Shown here: one piece after another, positions 23,788 to 32,058 of the stretch | Numbering within the stretch: the first letter of the stretch is position 1 | Layout of the letters: each line of letters begins with the position of its first letter | Assembly: GCA_015229005.1 (NCBI GenBank) | Contig: JADGCL010000024.1 | Coordinates: forward strand, 1-41,699 | DNA from: Magnetococcales bacterium | Lineage (GTDB): Bacteria; Pseudomonadota; Magnetococcia; Magnetococcales; JADGCL01 | Length of the DNA stretch: 41,699 nt | Reading direction: 5' to 3' | Position numbers and translations under genes: made by a program | The notes under the pieces: generated by a model | Seen by the model: the letters and a program-made list of their open reading frames with translations, nothing else | Database searches by the model: none | What the model was told of the DNA's origin: nothing

Positions 23788-24831
23788 CTACCACCGTAAC
23801 CTCCCGAACCGGGCGATCCGACGACGACACCCCCGCCGACACTCTCTGGCATCCAACCTCCAGAGATCAAGGGCCAATCCGGGGTGGGTCACGATTTGCC
23901 ACCCGGCCTCCCCCAACAGATGCCCAACGAGGCCCGCCGCGAGTCGCGAGACAACCCTGGGATCCAGGCCGCTCTGCCACGAAAAACGCCGGAAGAGACG
24001 AACCATGATCCGGGAATCCGCCAGTCGCCGCCATCCGGCCCGAGGCGACCGGGCGAGAAACAATGCCCGGAGGGCAACCACCCGCGTGTCGTCAAACCCC
24101 TCGCCCGGCAGCAGCTCCCGCATCTGCCTGCCGGGGACCGTCAAAGCCACCTGCCGTTGCTCCTCCCGCCGGGTCCGCGAGGTGCGCCGCTCGTGGAGGC
24201 GGTGGCAGACCAGGGGCGTCCGCAGGTTGGCGCCACGGGTTCTCTGCAAAAGCCGTACCCAAAGGTCATAATCCTGCGCCACCGAAAACCGCTCGTCATA
24301 GAGGCGCCCGTCATTCGGGACCAGTTCTCGCCGGAACATGACCGAGGTGTGGAAAAAAGGATTGTGGAATATCCCCATCCAGCGGATCTCGGTGTCGGTC
24401 ACCGGGTGGCGACGGATTTCGAGAACCTCGCCATGGGCATCGATCATGCCGGCGGCGCTGCCCACGAAACCGATCTCCGGATGTCTGTCGAGAAAGGCAA
24501 CCTGACGCGCCAGACGCTCGGGCAGGGAAAGATCGTCGGCATCCTGTCGGGCGACGTAACGCCCCCTGGCCCGGCCCAACCCTCGATTGAGGGAACGGGT
24601 GAGACCAAGGTTGGCGCCGTTCTCCAGGATGACCAGACGCCGGTCGAGCAGGGCAAACCTGGCCAGGACTTCCGCCGATCCGTCCGTGGAACCGTCATCG
24701 ACGACGACGAACTCGAATTCCGCGAGGGATTGGGTCAGGATGCTGGTCAGCGCCAGCGCCAGAAAATCGCCGGCGTTGCAGACCGCCATCAGGACCGTCA
24801 CCCGAGGGGTATTGTCGACCGGATCGGACAC
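23788..24831 (-). CDS. Family 2 glycosyltransferase
   Basis: 347 residues from GTG 24831, chosen because GGGAGG sits six bases upstream and the GT-A fold begins at once; a longer frame upstream is repeat-like sequence. Family motifs are VTVLMAVCNAGDFLALAL, VVVDDGSTDGS (45-52), the nucleotide-sugar/metal site DADD (97-100), and an acidic ERFSVAQDYDLW region that suits the catalytic ED motif. GT2 enzymes transfer a sugar from a nucleotide donor to polysaccharide, lipid or protein acceptors. No strong membrane segments are seen, so it is probably cytoplasmic or peripheral. It lies downstream of a methyltransferase on the same strand (142-bp gap), suggesting surface-glycan synthesis. Confidence 0.9.
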   Translation of the reverse strand: MSDPVDNTPRVTVLMAVCNAGDFLALALTSILTQSLAEFEFVVVDDGSTDGSAEVLARFALLDRRLVILENGANLGLTRSLNRGLGRARGRYVARQDADDLSLPERLARQVAFLDRHPEIGFVGSAAGMIDAHGEVLEIRRHPVTDTEIRWMGIFHNPFFHTSVMFRRELVPNDGRLYDERFSVAQDYDLWVRLLQRTRGANLRTPLVCHRLHERRTSRTRREEQRQVALTVPGRQMRELLPGEGFDDTRVVALRALFLARSPRAGWRRLADSRIMVRLFRRFSWQSGLDPRVVSRLAAGLVGHLLGEAGWQIVTHPGLALDLWRLDARECRRGCRRRIARFGRLRW

Positions 24832-24895
24832 GCGTTCCCTCCCAGTGAACCCGCCAGCCAGTGGTGTCAGCCGACGAAGAGCCGCGCCAGAGGAA

Positions 24896-24930
24896 CCACG
24901 GCCACGAAACCACGACCACGAGGCCACGAA
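24896..24930. repeat. Short CCACGA-type tandem array
   Basis: Five consecutive units beginning CCACG, with 6-8 bp period (24896, 24902, 24910, 24916 and 24924), lie in the gap between the glycosyltransferase and the methyltransferase. Function unknown; simple-sequence slippage is the likely origin. Confidence 0.6.
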
Positions 24931-24973
24931 CCCGGAAGTTCCCCCGTGCATTCACCGGCGAAGGGGAGGGTTC

Positions 24974-26032
24974 TCACTCGCCCGCCGATCCCTCCTCTCG
25001 CCGACAGAAGAACTGGACCTCGGTTCGGCTCCAGCGGGGCAAGAACCACCGCCCGAGGCCATCCAGCCAGGGGGCCGGCCAGGTGAGGGTCAGGAGATGC
25101 ACAACCCATCGCTCCAGAAAATCGAGGCCCCCCAACGCCAGACGGAGTGTCCCGCGAACCCCGGGAAGGGCCAGCCCCAGGGCGAACAGCCGCCGCCTTC
25201 GGGTCAGACCAGGAGCCGCCAGACCCAGCCGCCCCGAGGGGGTTCGGTCAAGATCTCCCAGGATCTGCCGATGGTAACCAATTCGGGATTTGGCCGCCAG
25301 CAATCGTTGCGTCAGGAGCCGGTGCAACTGCTGGTGCTGATAGTGTACCTCGACGACGGTGAAATGGGACCGAAGCCGTTGCTGCAACCAGGGGACCGAC
25401 AACTTGACCGCCGCGGAGGCCTTGAACCCGGACTGGTCCACCAGGCAGAGCCAGCCTCCCGGCCGCAACAGACGGGCCACTTCCGCCAGGGCCTGATCCA
25501 CCCCATCCCGGTCGAGATATCCCAACACCTCCAGGGCGATGACGCCGGCAAACCCCTCATCGCGAAAAGGCAGCTCGGGCAGAGCCCCCTGGACGAAGCG
25601 TCCCTCCGGGAGCCATCGTCCGGCCTGGGAGACGGCATTCCAGGCGATGTCCAGGCCGATCACCCGACCGCCGAAACGGCGCTGAAAAAGCCCGGAGAAT
25701 ATCCCCACCGCACAACCCAGATCCAGCACCGGAGCCGTTCCATCCGCAGCCCCCGGTGATCCCACGCCGTGGCGCGCCATAAGCTCCAGGACCGATTCGT
25801 AGCGCCGGCGGTGAAATCCATGACGGGCGTAGCCATGAGCGACGGACCCGGCCTCGGTCAGGCGGTACTGCTCCTCCAGGAACCGACGACTGGTCCGATG
25901 CTGCAAGACGAGGGCCTCCGGAATTTTTTGGGTTATCCCGGGACGACCGGAGCGGTTATGATCTCCCCCGGTCGGGGAGTCCGGCCCGAGGACGCCCCCC
26001 CGATCGGGGCGCCGCTTCGGGCCGGGATCCAT
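24974..26032 (-). CDS. Class I SAM-dependent methyltransferase
   Basis: About 352 residues. The Rossmann methyltransferase core has motif I VLDLGCAVGIFSG (102-114), the acidic end of strand 2 in VIGLDIA (D128), and later GVIALEVLGYLDRDG and LLRPGGWLCLVDQ, typical of UbiE/COQ5-like enzymes. The C-terminal third is basic and aromatic, with segments that could associate with the membrane. The substrate is unknown; the neighbouring glycosyltransferase hints at a glycan or lipid. The start is uncertain: ATG 26032 and a TTG at 26074 (GGAGG three bases upstream) are both in frame, and homology begins only around residue 45. Confidence 0.82.
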   Translation of the reverse strand: MDPGPKRRPDRGGVLGPDSPTGGDHNRSGRPGITQKIPEALVLQHRTSRRFLEEQYRLTEAGSVAHGYARHGFHRRRYESVLELMARHGVGSPGAADGTAPVLDLGCAVGIFSGLFQRRFGGRVIGLDIAWNAVSQAGRWLPEGRFVQGALPELPFRDEGFAGVIALEVLGYLDRDGVDQALAEVARLLRPGGWLCLVDQSGFKASAAVKLSVPWLQQRLRSHFTVVEVHYQHQQLHRLLTQRLLAAKSRIGYHRQILGDLDRTPSGRLGLAAPGLTRRRRLFALGLALPGVRGTLRLALGGLDFLERWVVHLLTLTWPAPWLDGLGRWFLPRWSRTEVQFFCRREEGSAGE

Positions 26033-26143
26033 CGGGGCCGATCCGAACCGCCCGAGGCTATCCGAAACCGGCAACAGCCTCCAGGGATGGTTTGCTTGCA
26101 GCAGCCCGTTGATAAACGGACAGAGCCTTCCAGGGATGGCCGG

Positions 26144-26180
26144 CCAAATTCAACGGGACGGTTTAACCCGTTGAATTTGG
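26144..26180. repeat. Perfect 14-bp inverted repeat (hairpin A)
   Basis: Arms 26144-26157 and 26167-26180 (CCAAATTCAACGGG and its complement) enclose a 9-nt loop. No T tract follows. It lies between two divergent genes, so it is not an ordinary terminator for either. Confidence 0.9.
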
Positions 26181-26182
26181 AA

Positions 26183-26211
26183 GGAAAGGCAAAACTTGTT
26201 TTTGCCTTTCC
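26183..26211. repeat. Perfect 12-bp inverted repeat (hairpin B)
   Basis: Arms 26183-26194 and 26200-26211 (GGAAAGGCAAAA and its complement) enclose a 5-nt loop. It starts only 2 bp after hairpin A. Confidence 0.9.
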
Positions 26212-26213
26212 GG

Positions 26214-26245
26214 GTTGAAAAAGTCCATGGATGGACTTTTTCAAC
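26214..26245. repeat. Perfect 14-bp inverted repeat (hairpin C), shared with 34782
   Basis: Arms 26214-26227 and 26232-26245 (GTTGAAAAAGTCCA and its complement) enclose a 4-nt loop. The core GAAAAAGTCC...GGACTTTTTC and flank ACAG(A/C)CTG recur in the palindrome at 34782-34825, so this is a member of a dispersed palindromic family. Confidence 0.9.
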
Positions 26246-26283
26246 AGACTGCTAGGGATGTATCACTGCGCAGGGAGCCCCGT

Positions 26284-28617
26284 TTGCCGAATCCACCTCT
26301 TCCTCCCCTCCCGACGAGCGGTTTCGCCCGGATCAGGGGCGACCTCACCGCCGCCGCCGTCGCGACCCTGATTGCGGTTCCGGAGAGCATCGCCTACGGG
26401 GCCCTGGCCTTTTCCCCTCTGGGAGAGGCCTATATCCCCCAAGGAATCGCCGCCGGTCTCATCGCCCTGACCTTCGCCAATCTGGCGGGCGCCCTCGCAA
26501 GCCCCGTCCGCATCATGCACAACGGCGCCTTTTCTCTCTCCGCCCTCATGATGGCCGCCATCCTGAGCTTCCTGATCGCCCGCGTCGCCCCGGGGGGAGG
26601 AGAACTCGCCCCCGAAACTGTCACCCGACTCCTGGTCCTGCTCTTCTTTTCGGTCTTTCTGGCCGGGGCCATGCAGCTCCTCTTCGGGATGCTGGGCCTC
26701 GGACAGGTCGTCAAGTACATCCCCCACCCGGTCCTTTCGGGACTCCTCAACGGCACTGCCATCCTGGTCCTGGCCACCCAGCTTCGTTTCTTCCTGGGGG
26801 GTTCCTTCGCCCGCCTGGCGGACAACCCGGCGCACCTCCTGACCCCGGAGCGAGGGATCCCTCTCCTGGTGGGGGGAACGACCCTGGGGGTCATTCTCCT
26901 GGCCCGCTGGCTGGGAACCCGGATCTCCCCGTTCCTCCTGGGGATCGCCGCCGGGACGATGGCGCACGCCCTCCTGGTCGCCCTGGCGGGGACGGCAACC
27001 GCTCCCGCTCTCCCGCTCCCCTCCCCGATCCCGCTGCCGGTCATGACCCTGCCCACCCCCTACCTGGCCGAACCCTTCTTCGCTCTCCTCGCCTCCCCCG
27101 GAGCCGTCGACCCCGAGATCCTGCTCCGCCTGCTCCCCCTCGCCCTGAGCCTCGCCTTTCTCATCTCCCTCTCCACCCTCCTCGCCGCCGCCACCTCGGA
27201 CCGCCTCCTCCTGCGTCGCTCCGATCCCAATCGCGAACTCATCAGCCAGGGTATCGGCAACATCACCGCCGCCCTCTTCGGGGGGGTCGTCAGTGTCGGC
27301 AGCATCACCCGCACCGCCGCCATCCACGCCACCGGCGGACGCAGCAACCTCGCCCAGGGAACCGGCGGCCTCCTGGCCCTCGGGGTCCTCCTCTTCCTCC
27401 ACCCCATCGTCACCCTGATCCCGCCGGCGGTGATTGCGGCGGTCCTGATCATCCTCGCTTTCAGGCTCTTCGACCGATGGAGCTTCACCCTCGTCGCCGA
27501 CCGCCTCCATGGCCGCTCCATCGCCCCGAGGCAGTCCCTGTTCGACATCGCCGCGATCATCCTGGTCATCGTCGTACTGCTCACCCATGGAGTCTTCCCG
27601 GCAATGTTCCTGGGAGGCTCGCTCTACGTCCTCCTCTTCCTCGTGCAGATGGGGAGGAACCTGCTCCACGGCAGCTACCGCGGCGATCAGGTCCGCGCCA
27701 ACCTCCAGCGCAACGAACAGGAAGCGACCCTCCTGCGGGAACACGGGCAGGGCATCCTGGTCTTCGAGTTGGAGGGGGCCATGTTCTTCGGCACCGCCGA
27801 CAAGGTCGCCGAGACCGTCGAGAGAGCCCTGGTGGTCGACACCAGCCACGTCATCCTCGATTTTCGCCGGATCTCCTACATCGACACCACCGGCGTCGGC
27901 ATGCTCGCCAAACTCGCCCGCTTCTGCCGGCAACGGGGGATTGCGCTCGTCGTCAGCGCCGTGCCTGCCGGCCTCGCCCGGGAGATCGGCGTCGCCGATG
28001 CCTTCGACTCCGTCGAAAATGCCCTGGCCTGGGCCGAGGATCGCCTCCTCGACCAGCTCCTGGGCAGGGACCGTTACGACCGCCTCCTGACGCTTCGCCA
28101 GATCGACAATCTGCGCAATGCCCTGGCGGAGGAGGATTGGCCGATCCTTGCCCGGTTTCTGGAGTTCCGCCACTATCCCCCGGGTACCCCTCTCTGCCGT
28201 CAGGGTGAGCCGGGAGAGAGCCTTTTCTACATCGTCCGGGGTCGCGGTCTGGTGATGGTGGGATTCTACCAGCAGGAAAAGCGCCGGGTGGCGGTCCTCT
28301 GTCCGGGGACCGTCGCCGGCGAGATGTCCCTCCTCGACAGCCAGCCCCGGGCCGCCGACATCATCGCCGAGGGGGAGGTCTCCTGCTACATCCTCTCCCG
28401 GGAGAATCTCCTGAACATCCTGCGACTCCACCCGGAGACCGCCTATCGGTTGCTGGTCGGGGTGGGGAGCGACCTGGCGGCACGCCTCAGACTGGCCAAT
28501 CAACAGGTCTTCCGGCGCAACCTCAAGGAATTTCAGGGTCACCCCCGACCGGTGGCGTCCGCACCACCGATGGGTTCCCTGATCGCCCGGGGATCCTCCG
28601 CCGGTGGCGAATCGTGA
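26284..28617 (+). CDS. SulP-family anion transporter with STAS and cyclic-nucleotide-binding domains
   Basis: 777 residues from TTG 26284, chosen because AGGGAG lies six bases upstream and the longer frame begins inside hairpin C. Residues about 15-470 are the SulP membrane domain with many hydrophobic helices (GDLTAAAVATLIAVPESIAYG, IPHPVLSGLLNGTA, ISQGIGNITAALFGG). A STAS domain follows (489-584, with YIDTTGVGML), then a CRP-like cyclic-nucleotide-binding domain (626-739) whose phosphate cassette GEMSLLDSQPRAAD keeps the Glu and Arg. SulP proteins carry sulfate, bicarbonate, dicarboxylates or other anions by proton or sodium symport or exchange. The extra domain implies gating by cAMP or cGMP (inference). 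It overlaps the alkyltransferase gene by 4 bp. Confidence 0.92.
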   Translation: MPNPPLPPLPTSGFARIRGDLTAAAVATLIAVPESIAYGALAFSPLGEAYIPQGIAAGLIALTFANLAGALASPVRIMHNGAFSLSALMMAAILSFLIARVAPGGGELAPETVTRLLVLLFFSVFLAGAMQLLFGMLGLGQVVKYIPHPVLSGLLNGTAILVLATQLRFFLGGSFARLADNPAHLLTPERGIPLLVGGTTLGVILLARWLGTRISPFLLGIAAGTMAHALLVALAGTATAPALPLPSPIPLPVMTLPTPYLAEPFFALLASPGAVDPEILLRLLPLALSLAFLISLSTLLAAATSDRLLLRRSDPNRELISQGIGNITAALFGGVVSVGSITRTAAIHATGGRSNLAQGTGGLLALGVLLFLHPIVTLIPPAVIAAVLIILAFRLFDRWSFTLVADRLHGRSIAPRQSLFDIAAIILVIVVLLTHGVFPAMFLGGSLYVLLFLVQMGRNLLHGSYRGDQVRANLQRNEQEATLLREHGQGILVFELEGAMFFGTADKVAETVERALVVDTSHVILDFRRISYIDTTGVGMLAKLARFCRQRGIALVVSAVPAGLAREIGVADAFDSVENALAWAEDRLLDQLLGRDRYDRLLTLRQIDNLRNALAEEDWPILARFLEFRHYPPGTPLCRQGEPGESLFYIVRGRGLVMVGFYQQEKRRVAVLCPGTVAGEMSLLDSQPRAADIIAEGEVSCYILSRENLLNILRLHPETAYRLLVGVGSDLAARLRLANQQVFRRNLKEFQGHPRPVASAPPMGSLIARGSSAGGES

Positions 28618-29153
28618 CTCCCGGACCTCTCCTCGCGCCCGAGGCCCCCCCCCCGATCGCCTCGCCCCTGGGGCCGATCCGGGTTGCGACCCGCCGAGGG
28701 GCGGTAGTGGCGCTCGCCTGGGGAGATCTTCCCCTATCACCCCCTGCCACGGAGGGAAGCGAGCCCGGGGTCGTGGCGCAGGTGGCCCGATGGCTGGGGT
28801 TCTATTTTTCCGGTCGGGAACCGCCCCCGCTGCCACCCCTGGATCCCCCGGGGACCCCCTTCCAGTGTCGCGTCTGGGAGACCCTGCGGGGGATCCCCCC
28901 GGGAGAGACCCGGACTTACGGCGAACTGGCCCGCCGCCTCGGCTCCTCCCCCCGGGCGGTCGGCGCCGCCGCCGGCGCCAATCCCATCCCACTGCTGATC
29001 CCCTGTCACCGCCTGGTCGCCAAGGGGGGGCTGGGGGGCTTCAGTGGGCACGGGGGGATTGCAACGAAACGCCGCCTCCTGGACTTCGAGGCCGGTCGTT
29101 GGGGCGCCGGGGCAACCCTGTCGCCGGTCGACGCCCCACCTTTTCCGCCCTGA
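28614..29153 (+). CDS. ogt: Methylated-DNA--protein-cysteine methyltransferase (Ogt-type)
   Basis: 179 residues, GTG start inside the stop of the SulP gene (GTGA overlap). The C-terminal DNA-binding/transfer domain is clear: FQCRVWETLRGIPPGETRTYG, AVGAAAGANP and the acceptor site IPCHRL with Cys131, followed by GGFSG. It removes O6-alkyl groups from guanine by irreversible transfer to the cysteine. The N-terminal domain is short and proline-rich. There is no Ada-type regulatory domain. Overlap with the transporter indicates co-transcription, though no functional link is evident. Confidence 0.93.
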   Translation: MTPGPLLAPEAPPPIASPLGPIRVATRRGAVVALAWGDLPLSPPATEGSEPGVVAQVARWLGFYFSGREPPPLPPLDPPGTPFQCRVWETLRGIPPGETRTYGELARRLGSSPRAVGAAAGANPIPLLIPCHRLVAKGGLGGFSGHGGIATKRRLLDFEAGRWGAGATLSPVDAPPFPP

Positions 29154-29170
29154 TCGGGGATGGCCCGGCC

Positions 29171-30763
29171 ATGCTGTTCAATTCCCCCCACTTCCTCTTT
29201 CTCGTCCTCCCGGTGACCCTGCTGGTCTACCACCGCCTGCTCGGGTGCGGCTGGCACCTCGCGACCATGGTCTGGATCACCCTCACCTCACTCTTCATGT
29301 ACGGGTGGATGGAGCCCTCCTTCGTCCCGATCCTGGTCGCCTCGGTGGTGGGCAACTACGGGGGGGCTCATCTCCTCGTGGGGGTCGCCGCTCCGCGCCT
29401 GCGCCGCCCCCTCCTCGGGGTGTTGATCGGGGCCAACCTGGCGGCCCTCGGCTACTACAAGTACACGGGCTTCTTTCTCGTCACCCTCAACCAGGTGGCC
29501 GAGCTCTCCCTGCCGATTCCCGCCATCCTCTTGCCGTTGGGGATCTCCTTCTTCACCTTCCAGCAGTTGGCCTTTCTCGTCGATGTCGCCAATCGCGGCG
29601 CGGTGGGATACCGCTTCTGGGACTACGCCACCTTCGTGACCTTCTTTCCGCAACTGATCGCCGGTCCCATCGTCCACCACGCGGAGATGCTGCCACAGTT
29701 CGAGCGGCGCCTGGCCGCAGCCAGGAGGATCCCCTGGCAGCATCTCGCGGTGGGGCTCACCTATTTCGTCATCGGCCTCTTCAAGAAGGTCGTCATCGCC
29801 GACCACCTGGCGCCGCTGGCCTCCGCCGTCTTCGATGCCGCCCCCGGGAGTCCCCCTTCCCTGGCCGGGGCCTGGGTCGCGGTCCTGGCCTACGCGCTCC
29901 AGCTCTATTTCGACTTTTCCGGCTATTCGGACATGGCGGTCGGCCTGGGGCGTCTCTTCGGCATTCGTCTGCCACTCAATTTCGATTCCCCCTTCAAGGC
30001 CGTCGGCATGATCGACTTCTGGAAGCGCTGGCACCTGACGATGACCCGGTTCTTCACCGACTATCTGCACCTGCCGCTCACCCTGCGGCGGGTTCGGGAG
30101 GCGATGCGGCGGGAGCGGGGAGCGGTCGCGACCTTTCTCTCGACCTCGGCCTTTCCGATCATGGCGACCTTCCTCTTGTCCGGCCTGTGGCACGGGGCTG
30201 GTTGGAATTTCGTCCTCTTCGGGGCCGTCCACGGCCTGGGGCTCACGATCAACCACGCCTGGAGGTCGGCACGCCTGCCGAAACTGCCGCGGGGAGCGGC
30301 CTGGCTCGCCACCTTTATTACCGTATTGATCTCTTTCGTCTTCTTCCGCGCCCCCAGCCTCGAGGCCGCTTGGGTGATGTTGCGCGCCATGGCGGGCCTG
30401 ACCACCCTCTCCCTGCCGGCCGCCCTCTCGCCGCTTTCCGGTTTCCTCCCCGCTTCCCTGGCCGACCACCTGGTGTTCCAGGGCATCTTCTTCGGTTCCG
30501 GCCTGCCGACAGCGGATACCCGGGTGGTCTACCTTCTCCTGGGCATCCTGGCGGCCTGTCTGATTCTCCCCAACTGTGCCGAGATCATGCGGCGCTACCA
30601 GCCCGTGGTGGACCGTGATTTCCGCGCCCGCAACCCGGGCCGACTGCTGCGCCTCTGCTCTTTCCAGCCCAACGCGGCGTGGGGCGGTTTCGTGACGATC
30701 CTCTTCCTGGTTTCGCTCTATTTCCTCAATGACGAGAGCGCGTTCATCTATTTCCAGTTTTGA
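29171..30763 (+). CDS. MBOAT-family O-acyltransferase (AlgI-like)
   Basis: 530 residues from ATG 29171, 17 bp after the alkyltransferase. A polytopic membrane protein starting with MLFNSPHFLFLVLPV, typical of AlgI-like proteins. Family blocks seen are LLPLGISFFTFQQLAFLVD, FFPQLIAGPIVHH, FDFSGYSDMAVGLGRLFGI, FWKRWHLTMTRFFTDYLHLPL and LWHGAGWNF with the conserved catalytic His341. These enzymes pass acyl (usually acetyl) groups across the inner membrane onto extracytoplasmic polysaccharide. The usual AlgJ/AlgX-like partner is not adjacent, so the glycan acceptor is unknown. A short GC hairpin just after the stop (GGTCCGGCGGGCC) is a weak terminator candidate. Confidence 0.93.
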   Translation: MLFNSPHFLFLVLPVTLLVYHRLLGCGWHLATMVWITLTSLFMYGWMEPSFVPILVASVVGNYGGAHLLVGVAAPRLRRPLLGVLIGANLAALGYYKYTGFFLVTLNQVAELSLPIPAILLPLGISFFTFQQLAFLVDVANRGAVGYRFWDYATFVTFFPQLIAGPIVHHAEMLPQFERRLAAARRIPWQHLAVGLTYFVIGLFKKVVIADHLAPLASAVFDAAPGSPPSLAGAWVAVLAYALQLYFDFSGYSDMAVGLGRLFGIRLPLNFDSPFKAVGMIDFWKRWHLTMTRFFTDYLHLPLTLRRVREAMRRERGAVATFLSTSAFPIMATFLLSGLWHGAGWNFVLFGAVHGLGLTINHAWRSARLPKLPRGAAWLATFITVLISFVFFRAPSLEAAWVMLRAMAGLTTLSLPAALSPLSGFLPASLADHLVFQGIFFGSGLPTADTRVVYLLLGILAACLILPNCAEIMRRYQPVVDRDFRARNPGRLLRLCSFQPNAAWGGFVTILFLVSLYFLNDESAFIYFQF

Positions 30764-30787
30764 AGGTCCGGCGGGCCGTGTCATCAG

Positions 30788-30965
30788 GTGACTGAGCTTC
30801 CACCCATTCGCCCCCATGTGACGGAATGGGATCTGTTCCATCGTCAATTCTGCTGGGCGCACCTGATCCGAGATTTCGGGCCATGTCCGAACGCCCGGGA
30901 GATTCCACACCGATTGGGAAGGGTCTGCTGGCCGCCTCGAAAGAACCTTTTGGCCTTTGGTGGAG
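30788..30965 (+). pseudogene. IS66-type transposase remnant, deleted and frameshifted
   Basis: In one frame the translation reads ELPPIRPHVTEW, then HRQFCWAHLIRDF. The first is the zinc-finger-side motif and the second the DDE-domain motif of IS66 transposases, which are normally separated by well over a hundred residues, so an internal deletion is implied. The next frame continues with RAMSERPGDS and IGKGLLAASKEPFGLWW, the expected continuation, so a frameshift lies near 30875. The remnant stops where the toxin gene begins. No terminal inverted repeats were recognised. Confidence 0.75.
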
Positions 30966-30972
30966 CCCCCAC

Positions 30973-31281
30973 TTACCCCTGCCAATCATCCCGTCGGCCA
31001 TGCCGGACATGCAGAATGTACACCGTCGTCTCCTCGATGGTGAAAAAGATGCGCCATGGGGTGCTACGACCGAAAAGGCGTTGCCGGATGGTGCCGTCCA
31101 GAGCGTCGCTTTCTGGGGCAAGTGGATGGGATTCGGGCATGGAGCCCAAGTCGAGGATGGCTTCCTTGATGCCCCGGAGCCAATGCGTCGCATAGGGGGG
31201 ATTCTCGGTCTTGAGCCACCCATGGGCTTCGCGGATATTGTCCGCCGCGAAGGGGGTGATGACCACGCGGTACTGCTTCAC
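30973..31281 (-). CDS. RelE/ParE-family toxin
   Basis: 102 residues. It has the small RelE/ParE fold pattern: YRVVITPFAADNIREAHGWL, a central helix with WLRGIKEAILDLGSMPESH, and the C-terminal strands RQRLFGRSTPWRIFFTIEETTVYILHVRHG. Family members either cleave ribosome-bound mRNA (RelE) or poison DNA gyrase (ParE); which applies here cannot be decided. It overlaps the antitoxin gene by 4 bp (ATGA). The IS66 remnant ends 8 bp beyond its stop. Confidence 0.85.
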   Translation of the reverse strand: MKQYRVVITPFAADNIREAHGWLKTENPPYATHWLRGIKEAILDLGSMPESHPLAPESDALDGTIRQRLFGRSTPWRIFFTIEETTVYILHVRHGRRDDWQG

Positions 31282-31556
31282 ACCCCCTGGAGTCCTGGTG
31301 ACTCAAAGAAAGCCACCGCCTCCATACCATGCCCGGCCCGGGCCTGGAGCAACCCCTGCCGAATGGCGGTCACGGTGCGCACATACTCGATTCGATCCTG
31401 GGTTTCCTGCCAAGCCTCGGCATCCATGACCACCAGCGCGGGCTTGCCGTTCACTGTCAAAACGGCAGGCCGCCCCGTCTCCCGGAGACGTGCGACGAAG
31501 TGCGCAGTATCCCGCTTGAATTCCGTGAGTGGCCGGATATCTTCGATAACGTTCAT
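31278..31556 (-). CDS. Phd/YefM-family antitoxin
   Basis: 92 residues from ATG 31556 (MNVIEDIRPLTEF), with GAGG five bases upstream. The N-terminal part fits Phd/YefM DNA-binding antitoxins: an early strand, TEFKRDTAHFVARLRETGRPAVLTVNGKPALVVMDAEAW, then a helix. The C-terminal tail would bind the toxin. As in family members, it probably represses its own operon together with the toxin. The region upstream is AT-rich and contains TATATT about 40 bp from the start on the - strand as a possible -10 element. Confidence 0.85.
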   Translation of the reverse strand: MNVIEDIRPLTEFKRDTAHFVARLRETGRPAVLTVNGKPALVVMDAEAWQETQDRIEYVRTVTAIRQGLLQARAGHGMEAVAFFESPGLQGV

Positions 31557-31631
31557 GGCACCCTCATCCTGCTCGCATTTTTTATGGTGCGAATATAGCG
31601 CGATTGACCACAACGCGCGAGTGAAAACAAA

Positions 31632-31670
31632 GGCCCCGCAGGGAATCGAGGCCGGGTTTTTCCTTTTTTA
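31632..31670 (+). terminator. Possible rho-independent terminator
   Basis: GGCCCCG (31632-31638) pairs with CGAGGCC (31647-31653) with one mismatch and an 8-nt loop, followed by GGG, five T, CC and six T. No + strand gene directly precedes it except remnants, so its transcript is unclear. Confidence 0.35.
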
Positions 31671-31676
31671 TTTTTG

Positions 31677-31705
31677 TTTCTTCATGAAAATCAATAAGTT
31701 ATAAA
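31677..31705 (+). promoter_or_regulatory. Candidate sigma-70-like promoter
   Basis: TTTCTT (31677-31682) and TATAAA (31700-31705) are spaced by 17 bp in AT-rich DNA upstream of the DUF4177 gene. The -10 is good and the -35 poor. Confidence 0.3.
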
Positions 31706-32058
31706 TATTGATGAACTCCTTCGCATGATCATTCCGCCGGGAATGGTTCACAAGGGGAAGGCCGTGGCCTACCAGGACCAGAAACAGGGGTGGTTGGGAA
31801 TTGACGGTTAAAGTCATCACGGATTATGATGGCAATCAGGCCGGATTCCATACCAGCATGAACAGATGGGCGGAGGCTGATCAGGATGCGATCCGTCGCC
31901 GGGAGTTCGACGAATTTATACAGGAATACGGGCCGAAGGCACTGACGGGCGTCGATGGATTATTTTATAATCAATATCAACACGTTACAAATATGGATGA
32001 CGAGTTCCAATGCCACATCCCCAGGGATCAACGGAATACGCAACAAAGGGAGACAGTC

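Larger units (their letters stand above)
31557..32058. other. AT-rich interval without a confident gene
   Basis: About 500 bp with visibly lower GC than its surroundings. It holds the antitoxin upstream region, a possible terminator, a possible promoter, and an open stretch in frame with the DUF4177 gene (TTG 31801 to 32058, 86 codons) for which I recognise no family. That stretch could be a real N-terminal extension, but the strong ribosome site at 32059 argues for a separate short gene. A 22-codon fragment from ATG 31743 (VHKGKAVAYQDQK) may be leftover coding sequence. Confidence 0.5.

Noticed and set aside
26144..26245. Hairpins A-C as transcription terminators
   Set aside because: They lie between divergent genes, so neither gene ends there, and no T tract follows A or B.
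27751..28035. STAS domain of the SulP transporter as target of the REC/PP2C phosphatase
   Set aside because: The genes are 8 kb apart in different operons, and SulP STAS domains are not known substrates of such phosphatases. Nothing in the sequence supports the link.
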